Positions 51,688-59,956 of a stretch of 64,000 nt of DNA are shown here, one piece after another. The stretch is from Streptomyces sp. AC1-42W (GTDB taxonomy: Bacteria; Actinomycetota; Actinomycetes; Streptomycetales; Streptomycetaceae). The stretch spans positions 372,001-436,000 of the forward strand of contig NZ_QKWY01000001.1 in NCBI RefSeq assembly GCF_003248355.1, written 5' to 3'. The position numbers were made by a program, and so were the translations under genes. The notes beneath the pieces are model-generated. The model saw only the letters and a program-made list of their open reading frames with translations. It did no database searches and had not been told where the DNA came from. Within the stretch, counting starts at the first letter, position 1. Every line of letters starts with the position of its first letter.

Positions 51688-53347
51688 CCTCGATCTTTCG
51701 TGACGGTCCGTCGGTTCCTCCGGCGGGCCGTTTCGGCTGTTCGGGCGGGTGGCGGGCAGGCTGATGGCCCGGCTGTCGCGTCGGGTGGGCGCCGGGTTCC
51801 ACGGCTCCGGTCGGGGTGGTGCTGCTCGCAGGGGCGGGGACGTGCTGGTCAGCCGGGGTTCGGGAGAGCTTCGAGTCGGGCGATGGCGTCGGTGATCAGG
51901 TCGGTCCAGGGCCAGTGGCCTGCGAATCTCAGGTGTCGGCGGCGGGCGGTGGTGACGAGCTGAGCGGCGGCGGAAAACAGTCGGAGCCTCAGCCGCCGGG
52001 GCTCCCACCTGCGGGTTTGCCCGGTGAGGGCGAGCATGGGCATCCAGGCCAGCAGGTCGAGGGCGATTTGGACGATCTCCAGCCAGATCTGGTTCTGTGC
52101 GGCGTCGTGGAGTGGCAGGTTGCGCAGGCCGGTGGCGCGGGCGTTTCGGATGCGGTCCTCGGCTCTCGCGCGTTGGCGGTGCCGGAGTTCGAGTGCGGCG
52201 ATCGGAACGCCGGTGGTGTTGGTCGCGAACGCCGTGAGCCGCAGTCCGTCGGCATCGGTGAGGCGCAACTGGGCGCCGGGGTGCGGGCGTTCCTTGCGGA
52301 CGATCAGCCGCATCCCCTGCGGCCAGCCCTTGAGGACGTCACCGTCGAGTTCGGCGACCCAGGCGCCGTCACGGATCTCACCTTCCGGTTCGACGGCCAC
52401 TGTCCAGGCGGCGGGCGGGATCTTGAGGACGGCCTGGTGGATGGCGTCGGTGATGGTCATGCCGACCGAGTACGACAGCCACCTGCCCCGCTGGGCGAGC
52501 CAGGCGACGAACTCGTGGGTGCCACCGCCGGAGTCGGTACGAATGAGCGTCTGGCGTCCGCGCCGGTACTTGTTCGGCAGTTGGGCCAGGGCGAGTCGGG
52601 CCGTGGTGATGTGGTCGGCGGCGGTGTTGCTGCCCGCGTTCCCGGGCCGCAGCAGCGCGGCCACCGGCTCGCCGGTGCCGCCGCTTCCGTGGTCGACGAA
52701 GCCCACCAGCGGGTGATGTCCGAAGGTCTTCTTCCAGGTCGCGGCCGCGTCCTGCTTGTCGGAGTGGGCCAGTACCAGCACCCCGTCCAGGTCGACGATC
52801 ACCTGCCCGGAGGCGTCCGGCGACGAGGATCCCGCCAACTTCCATATTCGTTCGCGTACTTCGGCCCGCGCGGACCGGATCGCGTTCAGAGCCTTCGGGC
52901 CGGACTCGGCCAGGGTGTCGACGAGGCGGGAGACGGTCGGGTCGGAGGCCACCGGGCCGAACACGGCCGGCTCGGCCCGCAGCATCCCGGCATCGGCCAG
53001 GCAGTCGCCGCCCAGCGCGACCGCGAGGGCCACGTCCAGCAGGATCTTGCCCGGGTCGTGCACCGCCCGAGCCTTCCGCCACGGCGCCAGCGCCGCGGAT
53101 ATCGCGGTGTCCAGCCCGGCCTTGCGGACCGTCTCGACCAGCAGCACGCCCCCGGCCTGGGAGACCACCGCCCGGCCGCCGCCCTCGATGCGGATACGCG
53201 GGTACGACCCGATACGCTTCTTCACCTGAGAAGTGCTTCTTTCCACGGCACGATCTGGACCTTCGACAAGTCCCATCGTTGCAGGTCAGGAGCACTTCTC
53301 ACGTTTTCGATCACGCTTCGGACAGCCCACCTCATGAAAGCCCGAGG
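51688..53347 (-). mobile_element. Intact IS1380-family insertion sequence (1660 bp)
   Basis: The ends at 51688-51703 and 53332-53347 are inverted repeats agreeing at 13 of 16 positions (beginning CCTCG, then CTTTC). They are flanked by the 4-bp duplication CTAA. The element holds one transposase with about 145 bp of noncoding DNA at its left end. It is inserted between ponA and wblA, 293 bp before the wblA start chosen here. Confidence 0.9.
51849..53276 (-). CDS. IS1380-family transposase
   Basis: This is a DDE transposase with 475 residues from the first start codon; GTG at 53246 would give 465. Typical stretches are KKRIGSYPRIRIEGGGRAVVSQAGGVLLVETVRKAGLD, DLDGVLVLAHSDKQDAA with a catalytic Asp, LIRTDSGGGTHEFVAWL with the second Asp, and RQRARAEDRIRNARATGLRNLPLHD with the final Glu region. 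It is intact and the only gene of the element. Confidence 0.92.
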   Translation of the reverse strand: MGLVEGPDRAVERSTSQVKKRIGSYPRIRIEGGGRAVVSQAGGVLLVETVRKAGLDTAISAALAPWRKARAVHDPGKILLDVALAVALGGDCLADAGMLRAEPAVFGPVASDPTVSRLVDTLAESGPKALNAIRSARAEVRERIWKLAGSSSPDASGQVIVDLDGVLVLAHSDKQDAAATWKKTFGHHPLVGFVDHGSGGTGEPVAALLRPGNAGSNTAADHITTARLALAQLPNKYRRGRQTLIRTDSGGGTHEFVAWLAQRGRWLSYSVGMTITDAIHQAVLKIPPAAWTVAVEPEGEIRDGAWVAELDGDVLKGWPQGMRLIVRKERPHPGAQLRLTDADGLRLTAFATNTTGVPIAALELRHRQRARAEDRIRNARATGLRNLPLHDAAQNQIWLEIVQIALDLLAWMPMLALTGQTRRWEPRRLRLRLFSAAAQLVTTARRRHLRFAGHWPWTDLITDAIARLEALPNPG

Positions 53348-53351
53348 CTAA
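53348..53351. repeat. Right 4-bp target site duplication of the IS1380 element
   Basis: CTAA matches 51684-51687. Confidence 0.85.
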
Positions 53352-53551
53352 GCTGCTCTCAACTGTCACAGCAGTCCGGTTACGTATCAACCCCCGCGCA
53401 CGATCCGGCCATGCGCCCGGCGTTCCCGAATTCGCCCGGCGTGTCACCGAATGCCCGTTGCGGTTTTGGTGGACTGTCCTGATGAGGGCGGCTTGGTCCC
53501 GCATGTCCTCCCCTCACTCCCCTGGGTGATCTGCCGCATACGCATAGTCCG

Positions 53552-53578
53552 TTCGGGCCATTCAAGATTGGGCCCGAA
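53552..53578 (+). promoter_or_regulatory. Inverted repeat in the wblA upstream region
   Basis: TTCGGGCC (53552-53559) and GGCCCGAA (53571-53578) are perfect complements separated by 11 nt, about 60 bp before wblA. A possible -10 TAACGT follows at 53607-53612. The repeat could be an operator or a leader hairpin. It lies on the wblA side of the IS insertion, so it remains linked to the gene. Confidence 0.4.
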
Positions 53579-53639
53579 GGGGGTGTTGTGCTGTCGCCAC
53601 CTTCCGTAACGTCCTCAACTGGCAGCGGTGAAGGTGAAT

Positions 53640-54041
53640 ATGCCGCTGCCGCCGTGGGGGAGCCTCGATTCGGGAGAGGACGGCGCCGGGATGGGCTGGG
53701 TAACCGACTGGAGTGCGCAGGCAGCCTGCCGCACTACTGATCCGGATGAACTGTTCGTACAAGGGGCAGCGCAGAACAGGGCCAAGGCGGTGTGCACCGG
53801 ATGCCCGGTGCGGACCGAGTGCCTGGCCGACGCGCTGGACCATCGCGTCGAATTCGGCGTGTGGGGTGGGATGACGGAGCGGGAGCGCCGCGCGCTGCTG
53901 CGCAGGCGGCCGACCGTGACGTCCTGGCGTCGGCTGCTGGAGACCGCCCGCAGCGAGTACGAGCGGTCCACGGGCATGCTGCCCGTGGCGAATGGGCTGG
54001 AGAACGGCGAGCTGCACGAGACGTTCGCCGCCGTCGGCTAG
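53640..54041 (+). CDS. wblA: WhiB-like regulator WblA
   Basis: This iron-sulfur WhiB-family protein controls development and represses antibiotic production in Streptomyces. The four cluster cysteines are AACRTTD, AVCTGCPV and ECLADAL, followed by the G(V/I)WGG turn in FGVWGGMTERER and a basic C-terminal DNA-binding stretch (ALLRRRPTVTSWRRLL). ATG 53640 has AAGGTG at 5 nt and gives 133 residues. ATG 53691 (GWVTDWSAQAACR) gives 116, closer to some annotated homologues. An IS1380 element lies 293 bp upstream and may affect expression. Confidence 0.92.
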   Translation: MPLPPWGSLDSGEDGAGMGWVTDWSAQAACRTTDPDELFVQGAAQNRAKAVCTGCPVRTECLADALDHRVEFGVWGGMTERERRALLRRRPTVTSWRRLLETARSEYERSTGMLPVANGLENGELHETFAAVG

Positions 54042-54099
54042 CGCCTGTCCGGCACGAGGGCGTCGTACGGCCCCCACCGTACGTACGCACGACGAGCGG

Positions 54100-55434
54100 C
54101 TAGGCAGCTCCGGCCGGGTCCGATCCGGTCGCGAGCCGGTCCCCGACGGCCCGCAGGCCCGAGAGGTCGTGGACGTCTCCGGGCAGCGCGGCCACGGCGG
54201 TGACGGGTACCTCGGGATGGCGCGCGGTGAAGCGGTCGCGGGTGTCCTGTTCGCGCGCGACCAACTGCATCCGTTCGGCATGCAGACGGAGCAGTCCGGC
54301 GGTCAGTTCTTCGGTTGTGATGGTTGTCGTACGGTCGGTCCGGGGCTCGGGGTCCGTAGCGGATTCGGGAGCGGCGGTTCCAGGGGCGTCGGCGGTGGGT
54401 GCGCGCCCGGCCGCGGGAGAGTCGGCGGGCTTACGAAGTCCAGCCTTCCCGGCCGCCTGATCCACAATGCCACCGGTTTCAAGATTTTCTGCGGCGGCCA
54501 GGGCCTGTTCGGCGGAGAGCCGGGCGGCGTCGCTGCCGTGCACCCGGTTGAGCACCAGTCCCGCCAGTGGCATCCCCTCTGCCGCCAGGCGTTCCACGAA
54601 GTACGCCGCTTCGCGGAGCGCGTCCCGCTCCGGTGTCGCGACGACGAGGAACGCCGTGCCGGGCGCCTGGAGGAGTTTGTACGTGGCATCGGCGCGGGTA
54701 CGGAAGCCGCCGAACATGGTGTCCATCGCGGCGACGAACGTCTGGACGTCCCGCAGGAACTGCCCGCCCAGCAGCTTGCCGAGCGTCCCGGTCATCATCG
54801 ACATGCCCACGTTGAGGAACTTCATTCCGGCGCGGCCACCCATTTTCGCCGGGGCCATCAGCAGCTTGATGAACTTCCCGTCCAGGAACGAGCCCAGACG
54901 CTTCGGGGCGTCCAGGAAGTCCAGCGCGGACCGCGACGGCGGGGTGTCCACGACGATCAGGTCCCACTCGTCGCGCGCCCGGAGCTGGCCGAGCTTCTCC
55001 ATCGCCATGTACTCCTGCGTGCCCGCGAAGCCGGCCGACAGGGACTGGTAGAAGGGGTTCTCCAGAATGGCGCGGGCGCGTTCCGCGTCCGCGTGCGCCT
55101 CGACGATCTCGTCGAAGGTCCGCTTCATGTCGAGCATCATGGCGTGCAGCTCACCGGCGCCCTCGCCCTCGATGCCCTTCACCCGGCGCGGCACGTTGTC
55201 CAGCGAATCGATGCCCATGGACTGGGCGAGCCTGCGGGCCGGGTCGATGGTGAGGACGACGACCTTGCGTCCGCGCTCCGCCGCCCGCACGCCGAGCGCC
55301 GCCGCGGTGGTCGTCTTGCCGACGCCGCCGGAGCCGCAGCAGACGATGATCCGGATGCCCGGATCGTCGATCAGGGCGTCGGTGTCCAGGGCCGGTACGG
55401 GGGCCGCCGCGCCGGTATCTGTACGCGCTGTCAT
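54100..55434 (-). CDS. ArsA/Get3-family ATPase (second of a pair)
   Basis: This 444-residue P-loop ATPase has the deviant Walker A CGSGGVGKTT, switch I TIDPARRLAQSMG, and Walker B IVVDTPPSRSALDFLDAP. It lacks the metal-binding Cys motifs of true arsenite pumps. A Pro/Ala-rich low-complexity insert (around 345-390) precedes the C-terminal segment AGLLRLHAERMQLVAREQ. It overlaps the upstream partner by 4 bp, and the pair probably forms a heterodimer. It may handle membrane-protein targeting or another client, as with Get3. No arsenic genes are nearby. Confidence 0.85.
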   Translation of the reverse strand: MTARTDTGAAAPVPALDTDALIDDPGIRIIVCCGSGGVGKTTTAAALGVRAAERGRKVVVLTIDPARRLAQSMGIDSLDNVPRRVKGIEGEGAGELHAMMLDMKRTFDEIVEAHADAERARAILENPFYQSLSAGFAGTQEYMAMEKLGQLRARDEWDLIVVDTPPSRSALDFLDAPKRLGSFLDGKFIKLLMAPAKMGGRAGMKFLNVGMSMMTGTLGKLLGGQFLRDVQTFVAAMDTMFGGFRTRADATYKLLQAPGTAFLVVATPERDALREAAYFVERLAAEGMPLAGLVLNRVHGSDAARLSAEQALAAAENLETGGIVDQAAGKAGLRKPADSPAAGRAPTADAPGTAAPESATDPEPRTDRTTTITTEELTAGLLRLHAERMQLVAREQDTRDRFTARHPEVPVTAVAALPGDVHDLSGLRAVGDRLATGSDPAGAA

Positions 55435-56420
55435 GAACCCGCCCCTCGTCCGGTCTTCCCTTGGCCCGCGCCCTGTTCGCGGAGCGCGGCCGCCAGCGCG
55501 TCGAGCCCGGCCCGGTCCACCCCCTCGCCGATCAGCGGGAGCGCGTACCCCGGCAGGCCGAGACCCGCCAGCACCGCGCGCTGTTCGCGCTCCAGGGCGA
55601 CCCGCTGGGTGTGCTCGGCGGCCTGCTCGACCAGCGGGCGTACGAGCCCCGCCGCGCCGGTCACGCCCGCCCGTGTCAGCGTCTTGGCGATTTCCTTGCG
55701 CCGGCCGCCCGAGGCGGCGCTCAGCGCGTCGCCGTCCAGCAGCTGCGGGCGCACCATGTTCACGATGACCCGGCCCACCGGCAGTTCGGCGGCGCGCAGC
55801 TCCGCGATGCCGTCCGCGGTCTCCTGGACCGGCATCTCCTCCAGCAGGGTGACCAGGTGCACCGAGGTCTCCGGGGACTTCAGCACCCTCATCACGGCCT
55901 GGGCCTGATTGTGTATCGGGCCGATCCGGGCGAGGCCGGCCACCTCGTCGTTCACATTGAGGAAGCGCGTGATGCGGCCGGTCGGCGGGGCGTCCATGAT
56001 CACGTGGTCGTAGACGAACCGGTTCTGCCGGTCCTTGCGCCGGACCGCCTCGCAGGCCTTGCCCGTCAGCAGGACGTCTCGCACGCCGGGCGCGATGGTG
56101 GTCGCGAAGTCGATCGCGCCGAGCTTCTTGAGCGCCCGGCCCGCGCTGCCGAGCTTGTAGAACATCTGGAGGTAGTCGAGGAGCGCCAGCTCCGCGTCGA
56201 TCGCGAGGGCGTAGACCTCGCCGCCGCCGGGGGCGACGGCGATCCTGCGCTCCTCGTAGGGGAGGGAGCCCGCATCGAAGAGCTGGGCGATGCCCTGTCT
56301 GCCCTCGACCTCCACGAGGAGAGTGCGCCTGCCCTCGGCCGCGAGGGCGAGCGCGAGGGCGGCGGCGACCGTGGTCTTACCGGTACCGCCCTTGCCGCTG
56401 ACGACCTGGAACCTGCTCAC
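55431..56420 (-). CDS. ArsA/Get3-family ATPase (first of a pair)
   Basis: This 329-residue P-loop ATPase has deviant Walker A SGKGGTGKTT, switch I LVEVEGRQGIAQLFD, and Walker B HVIMDAPPTGRITRFLNV. Unlike the partner, the client-binding region is short. It is the first gene of the coupled pair (ATGA overlap). The arrangement directly next to wblA is conserved in streptomycetes, as I recall it. Cellular role unknown. Confidence 0.85.
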   Translation of the reverse strand: MSRFQVVSGKGGTGKTTVAAALALALAAEGRRTLLVEVEGRQGIAQLFDAGSLPYEERRIAVAPGGGEVYALAIDAELALLDYLQMFYKLGSAGRALKKLGAIDFATTIAPGVRDVLLTGKACEAVRRKDRQNRFVYDHVIMDAPPTGRITRFLNVNDEVAGLARIGPIHNQAQAVMRVLKSPETSVHLVTLLEEMPVQETADGIAELRAAELPVGRVIVNMVRPQLLDGDALSAASGGRRKEIAKTLTRAGVTGAAGLVRPLVEQAAEHTQRVALEREQRAVLAGLGLPGYALPLIGEGVDRAGLDALAAALREQGAGQGKTGRGAGS

Positions 56421-56490
56421 GTATTCGAGCCTAACCAGTCACACCGCAGGCTACGCACGAGGCTGCGCGTGCCCTGGATTGCGCAGGCAT

Positions 56491-56496
56491 TACAGT
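56491..56496 (+). promoter_or_regulatory. -10 box TACAGT, leaderless start of the DUF4177 gene
   Basis: TACAGT is followed by 6 nt and then the ATG at 56503, and no ribosome binding site is present. Confidence 0.45.
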
Positions 56497-56502
56497 CGGG
56501 CC

Positions 56503-56661
56503 ATGACCAAGTGGGAATACGCGACCGTGCCCCTTCTCGTGCACGCGACCAAGCAGATTCTGGACACCTGGGGCGAGGACGGCTGGGAGCTGGTCCAGGT
56601 CGTTCCCGGCCCGAACAACCCCGAGCAGCTCGTGGCGTACCTGAAGCGGGAGAAGCAGTAG
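56503..56661 (+). CDS. Small DUF4177 family protein
   Basis: This 52-residue protein (KWEYATVPLLVHATKQILDTWGEDGWELVQVVPG) fits DUF4177, a small beta-alpha-beta fold of unknown function. Its stop codon TAG shares its last base with the GTG start of the RidA gene, so the two are tightly coupled. A leaderless start is likely. Confidence 0.85.
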   Translation: MTKWEYATVPLLVHATKQILDTWGEDGWELVQVVPGPNNPEQLVAYLKREKQ

Positions 56662-57131
56662 TGGCGGGCACCGTCGAGGCGAGGCTCGCCGAGCTGGGGC
56701 TGCCGCTGCCGGCCGTCGTGCCGCCGCTGGCCGTGTACCAGCCGGCCGTGCAGTCGGGCGTGTACGTGTACACGGCCGGCCAGCTGCCGATGGTGGACGG
56801 CAAGCTCGCCGTCACCGGCAAGGTCGGCGCCGAGGTCACGCCCGACGAGGCCAAGGAGCTGGCCAAGACCTGCGCGCTGAACGCCCTGGCCGCGGTGAAG
56901 TCGGTCGCGGGCGACCTGGACCGCATCGCGCGGGTCGTGAAGGTCGTCGGCTTCGTCGCGTCGGCCACCGACTTCACCGGCCAGTCCGGTGTGGTCAACG
57001 GCGCGAGCGAGCTGCTGGGCGAGGTCCTCGGGGACAAGGGCGTGCACGCCCGCAGCGCCGTGGGCGTCGCGGTGCTGCCGCTGGACGCGCCGGTCGAGGT
57101 CGAGATCCAGGTCGAGCTGACCGAAGCCTGA
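56661..57131 (+). CDS. RidA family protein (long form)
   Basis: This 156-residue protein is longer than classical RidA (~130). It is of the YjgF-like type with VYTAGQLPMVDGKLAVTGKVGAEVTPDEAKELAKTCALNALAAV and the trimer core VVGFVASATDFTGQ. The catalytic Arg of true imine deaminases would be near HARSAVGVAVLPLDAPVEVEI, where Arg is present. It may hydrolyse reactive enamine/imine intermediates. It is coupled to the DUF4177 gene by a one-base overlap. Confidence 0.88.
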   Translation: MAGTVEARLAELGLPLPAVVPPLAVYQPAVQSGVYVYTAGQLPMVDGKLAVTGKVGAEVTPDEAKELAKTCALNALAAVKSVAGDLDRIARVVKVVGFVASATDFTGQSGVVNGASELLGEVLGDKGVHARSAVGVAVLPLDAPVEVEIQVELTEA

Positions 57132-57170
57132 CCCGGCCCGCATCCGCCCGATGCGGCCCGCATCCGCCGT

Positions 57171-57205
57171 CGATCCCGTCCGGTCGTCACGACCGGGCGG
57201 GATCG
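57171..57205 (+). terminator. Terminator hairpin after the ridA-like gene
   Basis: Arms 57171-57186 and 57190-57205 pair over 16 bp with two mismatches around a three-base loop. Confidence 0.6.
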
Positions 57206-57288
57206 TGTGTTTCCGGAGGTCGCGCGGATGTAGGTGTAGACGCCATGTACGGATCGGGTTACCTCTCGAACATCGGCGCGGTTCCGGA

Positions 57289-57294
57289 TAGCCT
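57289..57294 (+). promoter_or_regulatory. -10 box TAGCCT, leaderless start of the NUDIX gene
   Basis: TAGCCT is followed by 6 nt and then the ATG at 57301. Confidence 0.45.
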
Positions 57295-57300
57295 CCGGCC

Positions 57301-58242
57301 ATGTCCAATGGTCAGTGGTACCCCCCGGAATGGCCCGGCCGGATCAGGGCCCTCGCCGCAGGCGAGCTGACGGCCGCCGTGCCCCGCCGGGCCGCCACCG
57401 TGATGCTGCTCCGGGACGGCGCCGCCGGGGGCGCACCCGCCGTCCACATGCTGCGCCGGCGCACCTCGATGGCCTTCGCCGGAGGGGCGTACGCCTATCC
57501 GGGGGGCGGGGTGGACCCGCGCGACGACGACCGGCTCGTCGGCTGGGCCGGTCCCGCGCCGGCGGACTGGGCCGAGCGGCTGGGCGTCGGCACACCGGCC
57601 GAGGCGCAGGCGATCGTCTGCGCGGCCGTCCGCGAGACGTACGAGGAGGCCGGGGTCCTGCTCGCCGGACCGACGCCGGAAACGGTCGTCACCGACACCA
57701 CGGGCGAGGACTGGGAGGCCGACCGGGCGGCGCTGGTCTCGCGCGAGCTGTCGTTCGCCGCGTTCCTGGAGCGGCGCGGGCTGGTGCTGCGCTCGGACCT
57801 GCTCGGCGCGTGGGCGCGCTGGACCACGCCGGAGTTCGAGCCGCGCCGCTACGACACCTGGTTCTTCGTCGCCGTGCTCCCCGCGGGTCAGCGCACCCGG
57901 AACGCCTCGACGGAGGCCGACCGCACGGTGTGGATCACGCCGGGCGACGCGGCCGACGGCTACGACCGGGGCGAGCTGCTGATGATGCCGCCGACCGTGG
58001 CGACGCTGCGGACGCTCCGCCCGTACGCCACCGCCGCGCGGGCGCTGGAGGCGGCGTCGGAGCAGGACCTCACCCCCGTACTCGCGCAGGCCCGGCTGGA
58101 CGGCGACGAGCTGGTGCTGAGCTGGCCGGGGCACGCGGAGTTCACGAAGCACATTTCCGCGGCCGACGCGGAGGAAACGCGCGGCGAGGGTGAATCGGGC
58201 AACGTGGAACTGACGGCCGACGCGGAAGGCGGTGCGCGATGA
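57301..58242 (+). CDS. NUDIX hydrolase
   Basis: This 313-residue protein has YAYPGGGVDPRDD followed by the NUDIX helix AAVRETYEEAGVLL (metal-binding Glu residues). It belongs to the long NUDIX group related to mammalian NUDT19-type acyl-CoA diphosphatases, with a large insert after the NUDIX box. The substrate is not known. The stop overlaps the next gene by 4 bp (ATGA), so it is co-translated with the MBL-fold hydrolase. Confidence 0.87.
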   Translation: MSNGQWYPPEWPGRIRALAAGELTAAVPRRAATVMLLRDGAAGGAPAVHMLRRRTSMAFAGGAYAYPGGGVDPRDDDRLVGWAGPAPADWAERLGVGTPAEAQAIVCAAVRETYEEAGVLLAGPTPETVVTDTTGEDWEADRAALVSRELSFAAFLERRGLVLRSDLLGAWARWTTPEFEPRRYDTWFFVAVLPAGQRTRNASTEADRTVWITPGDAADGYDRGELLMMPPTVATLRTLRPYATAARALEAASEQDLTPVLAQARLDGDELVLSWPGHAEFTKHISAADAEETRGEGESGNVELTADAEGGAR

Positions 58243-59069
58243 GTGACGCGGCGGCGCTGCCCGGACAGCCGCGCGGCGGTGTGCTCTCCGGCCCCGCCAC
58301 GGCCCGTACGGTCAATGTCCTGGCACCCAACCCCTCCGCGATGACGCTGGACGGGACCAATACGTGGATCGTCGCCGAGCCCGACTCGGACCTGGCGGTC
58401 GTCATCGATCCGGGCCCGCTGGACGAGACCCATTTGCGGGCCGTCGTCGACACCGCCGAGCGGGCCGGCCGCCGGGTCGCGCTGACGCTCCTCACCCATG
58501 GCCATCCGGACCACGCGGAGGGCGCCGCCCGGTTCGCGGAGCTGACCGGGACCAAGGTGCGGGCGCTGGACCCGGAGATGCGGCTCGGCGACGAGGGCCT
58601 GGGCACGGGTGACGTGATCACGACCGGCGGCCTGGAGATGTACGTGGTGCCGACGCCCGGCCACACGGCGGACTCGCTGTCGTTCCATCTGCCGGCCGAC
58701 CGGGCGGTGCTCACCGGGGACACGATCCTCGGACGCGGAACGACCCTGGTGGCGCATCCGGACGGCCGGCTGGGCGACTACCTGGACTCGCTGCGGAGGC
58801 TGCGCTCCCTGACGGTCGACGACGGGGTGCACACGGTGCTGCCGGGACACGGGCCGGTGCTGGAGGACGCGCAGGGCGCGGTCGAGTTCTATCTGGCCCA
58901 CCGCGCGCACCGGCTGGCCCAGGTGGAGACGGCCGTGGAGACCGGCTACCGGACCTCGGCCGAGGTGGTGGCCCATGTCTATGCCGACGTGGACCGTTCG
59001 CTGTGGCCGGCGGCGGAGCTGTCGGTGCGGGCGCAGCTGGAGTACCTGGTCGAGCACGGGCTGATCTGA
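58239..59069 (+). CDS. MBL-fold metallo-hydrolase (LACTB2-like)
   Basis: This 276-residue metallo-beta-lactamase fold enzyme has the metal motif LTHGHPDH, further His in TPGHTADSL, Asp in LTGDTILG, and a C-terminal His in VLPGHGPVLEDA. It ends with a winged-helix-like tail (EVVAHVYADVDRSLWPAAELSVRAQLEYL), as in LACTB2-type nucleases/hydrolases. The coupling with a NUDIX hydrolase suggests a shared substrate class, perhaps nucleotides or CoA compounds. This is inference. Confidence 0.88.
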   Translation: MSDAAALPGQPRGGVLSGPATARTVNVLAPNPSAMTLDGTNTWIVAEPDSDLAVVIDPGPLDETHLRAVVDTAERAGRRVALTLLTHGHPDHAEGAARFAELTGTKVRALDPEMRLGDEGLGTGDVITTGGLEMYVVPTPGHTADSLSFHLPADRAVLTGDTILGRGTTLVAHPDGRLGDYLDSLRRLRSLTVDDGVHTVLPGHGPVLEDAQGAVEFYLAHRAHRLAQVETAVETGYRTSAEVVAHVYADVDRSLWPAAELSVRAQLEYLVEHGLI

Positions 59070-59088
59070 GGGCGCGTACGGCGACGGG

Positions 59089-59763
59089 TCAGCGCGAGCG
59101 CTTGGCCAGCCGCTCCACGTCCAGCAGGATCACGGCGCGTGCCTCCAGCCGCAGCCAGCCGCGGCCGGCGAAGTCCGCGAGGGCCTTGTTGACCGTCTCG
59201 CGGGAGGCGCCGACCAGCTGGGCCAGCTCCTCCTGCGTCAGGTCGTGCACCACGTGGATGCCTTCCTCGGACTGGACGCCGAAGCGGCGCGACAGGTCCA
59301 GGAGGGCGCGGGCGACACGGCCGGGGACGTCGGAGAAGACCAGGTCGGACATCTGGTCGTTGGTCTTGCGCAGCCGCCGGGCGACGGCGCGCAGCAGGGC
59401 CGTGGCCACCTCGGGGCGTGCGTTGAGCCAGGGCTGCAGGTCGCCGTGGCCCAGGCCGAGGAGCTTGACCTCGGTCAGCGCGGTGGCGGTGGCCGTGCGC
59501 GGGCCGGGGTCGAAGAGCGACAGCTCGCCGATCAGCTCGCCGGGACCGAGGACCGCCAGCATGTTCTCTCGACCGTCGGGGGAGGTGCGGTGGAGCTTCA
59601 CCTTGCCCTCGGTGACCACGTAGAGGCGGTCGCCGGGATCGCCCTCGTGGAACAGCGCGTCGCCGCGCGCGAGGGTCACCTCACTCATCGAGGCGCGGAG
59701 CTCCGCGGCCTGCTCGTCATCGAGCGCCGCGAAAAGCGGGGCGCGCCGCAGAACGTCGTCCAC
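59089..59763 (-). CDS. crp: Crp/Fnr family transcriptional regulator (cAMP receptor protein)
   Basis: This 224-residue regulator has the cyclic-nucleotide domain PGDRLYVVTEGKVKLH and the phosphate-binding cassette GPGELIGELSLFDPGPRTATATAL. The C-terminal helix-turn-helix is LTQEELAQLVGASRETVNKALADFAGRGW. In Streptomyces Crp governs germination, early growth and antibiotic output. It matches that orthologue by sequence and by its place beside nth. GAGAGAAC lies before the ATG at 59763. Confidence 0.93.
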   Translation of the reverse strand: MDDVLRRAPLFAALDDEQAAELRASMSEVTLARGDALFHEGDPGDRLYVVTEGKVKLHRTSPDGRENMLAVLGPGELIGELSLFDPGPRTATATALTEVKLLGLGHGDLQPWLNARPEVATALLRAVARRLRKTNDQMSDLVFSDVPGRVARALLDLSRRFGVQSEEGIHVVHDLTQEELAQLVGASRETVNKALADFAGRGWLRLEARAVILLDVERLAKRSR

Positions 59764-59956
59764 GAGTTCTCTCCTTGTCGGCCTGTCCAGGGAACCGTGG
59801 TCCCCATCATGCCGGACGGTAAAACAGTGCGATCAATCACAAACCAGTTTGACGCACGTGCGTGCCGAGGGGTACGGCAGGGGGCCGATTGGGGGTGGAT
59901 CACCGGTGACCGGGGTGGATGTCAGTGCCGGGCTCTAGGCTGGCCGGGAGTCCGGG

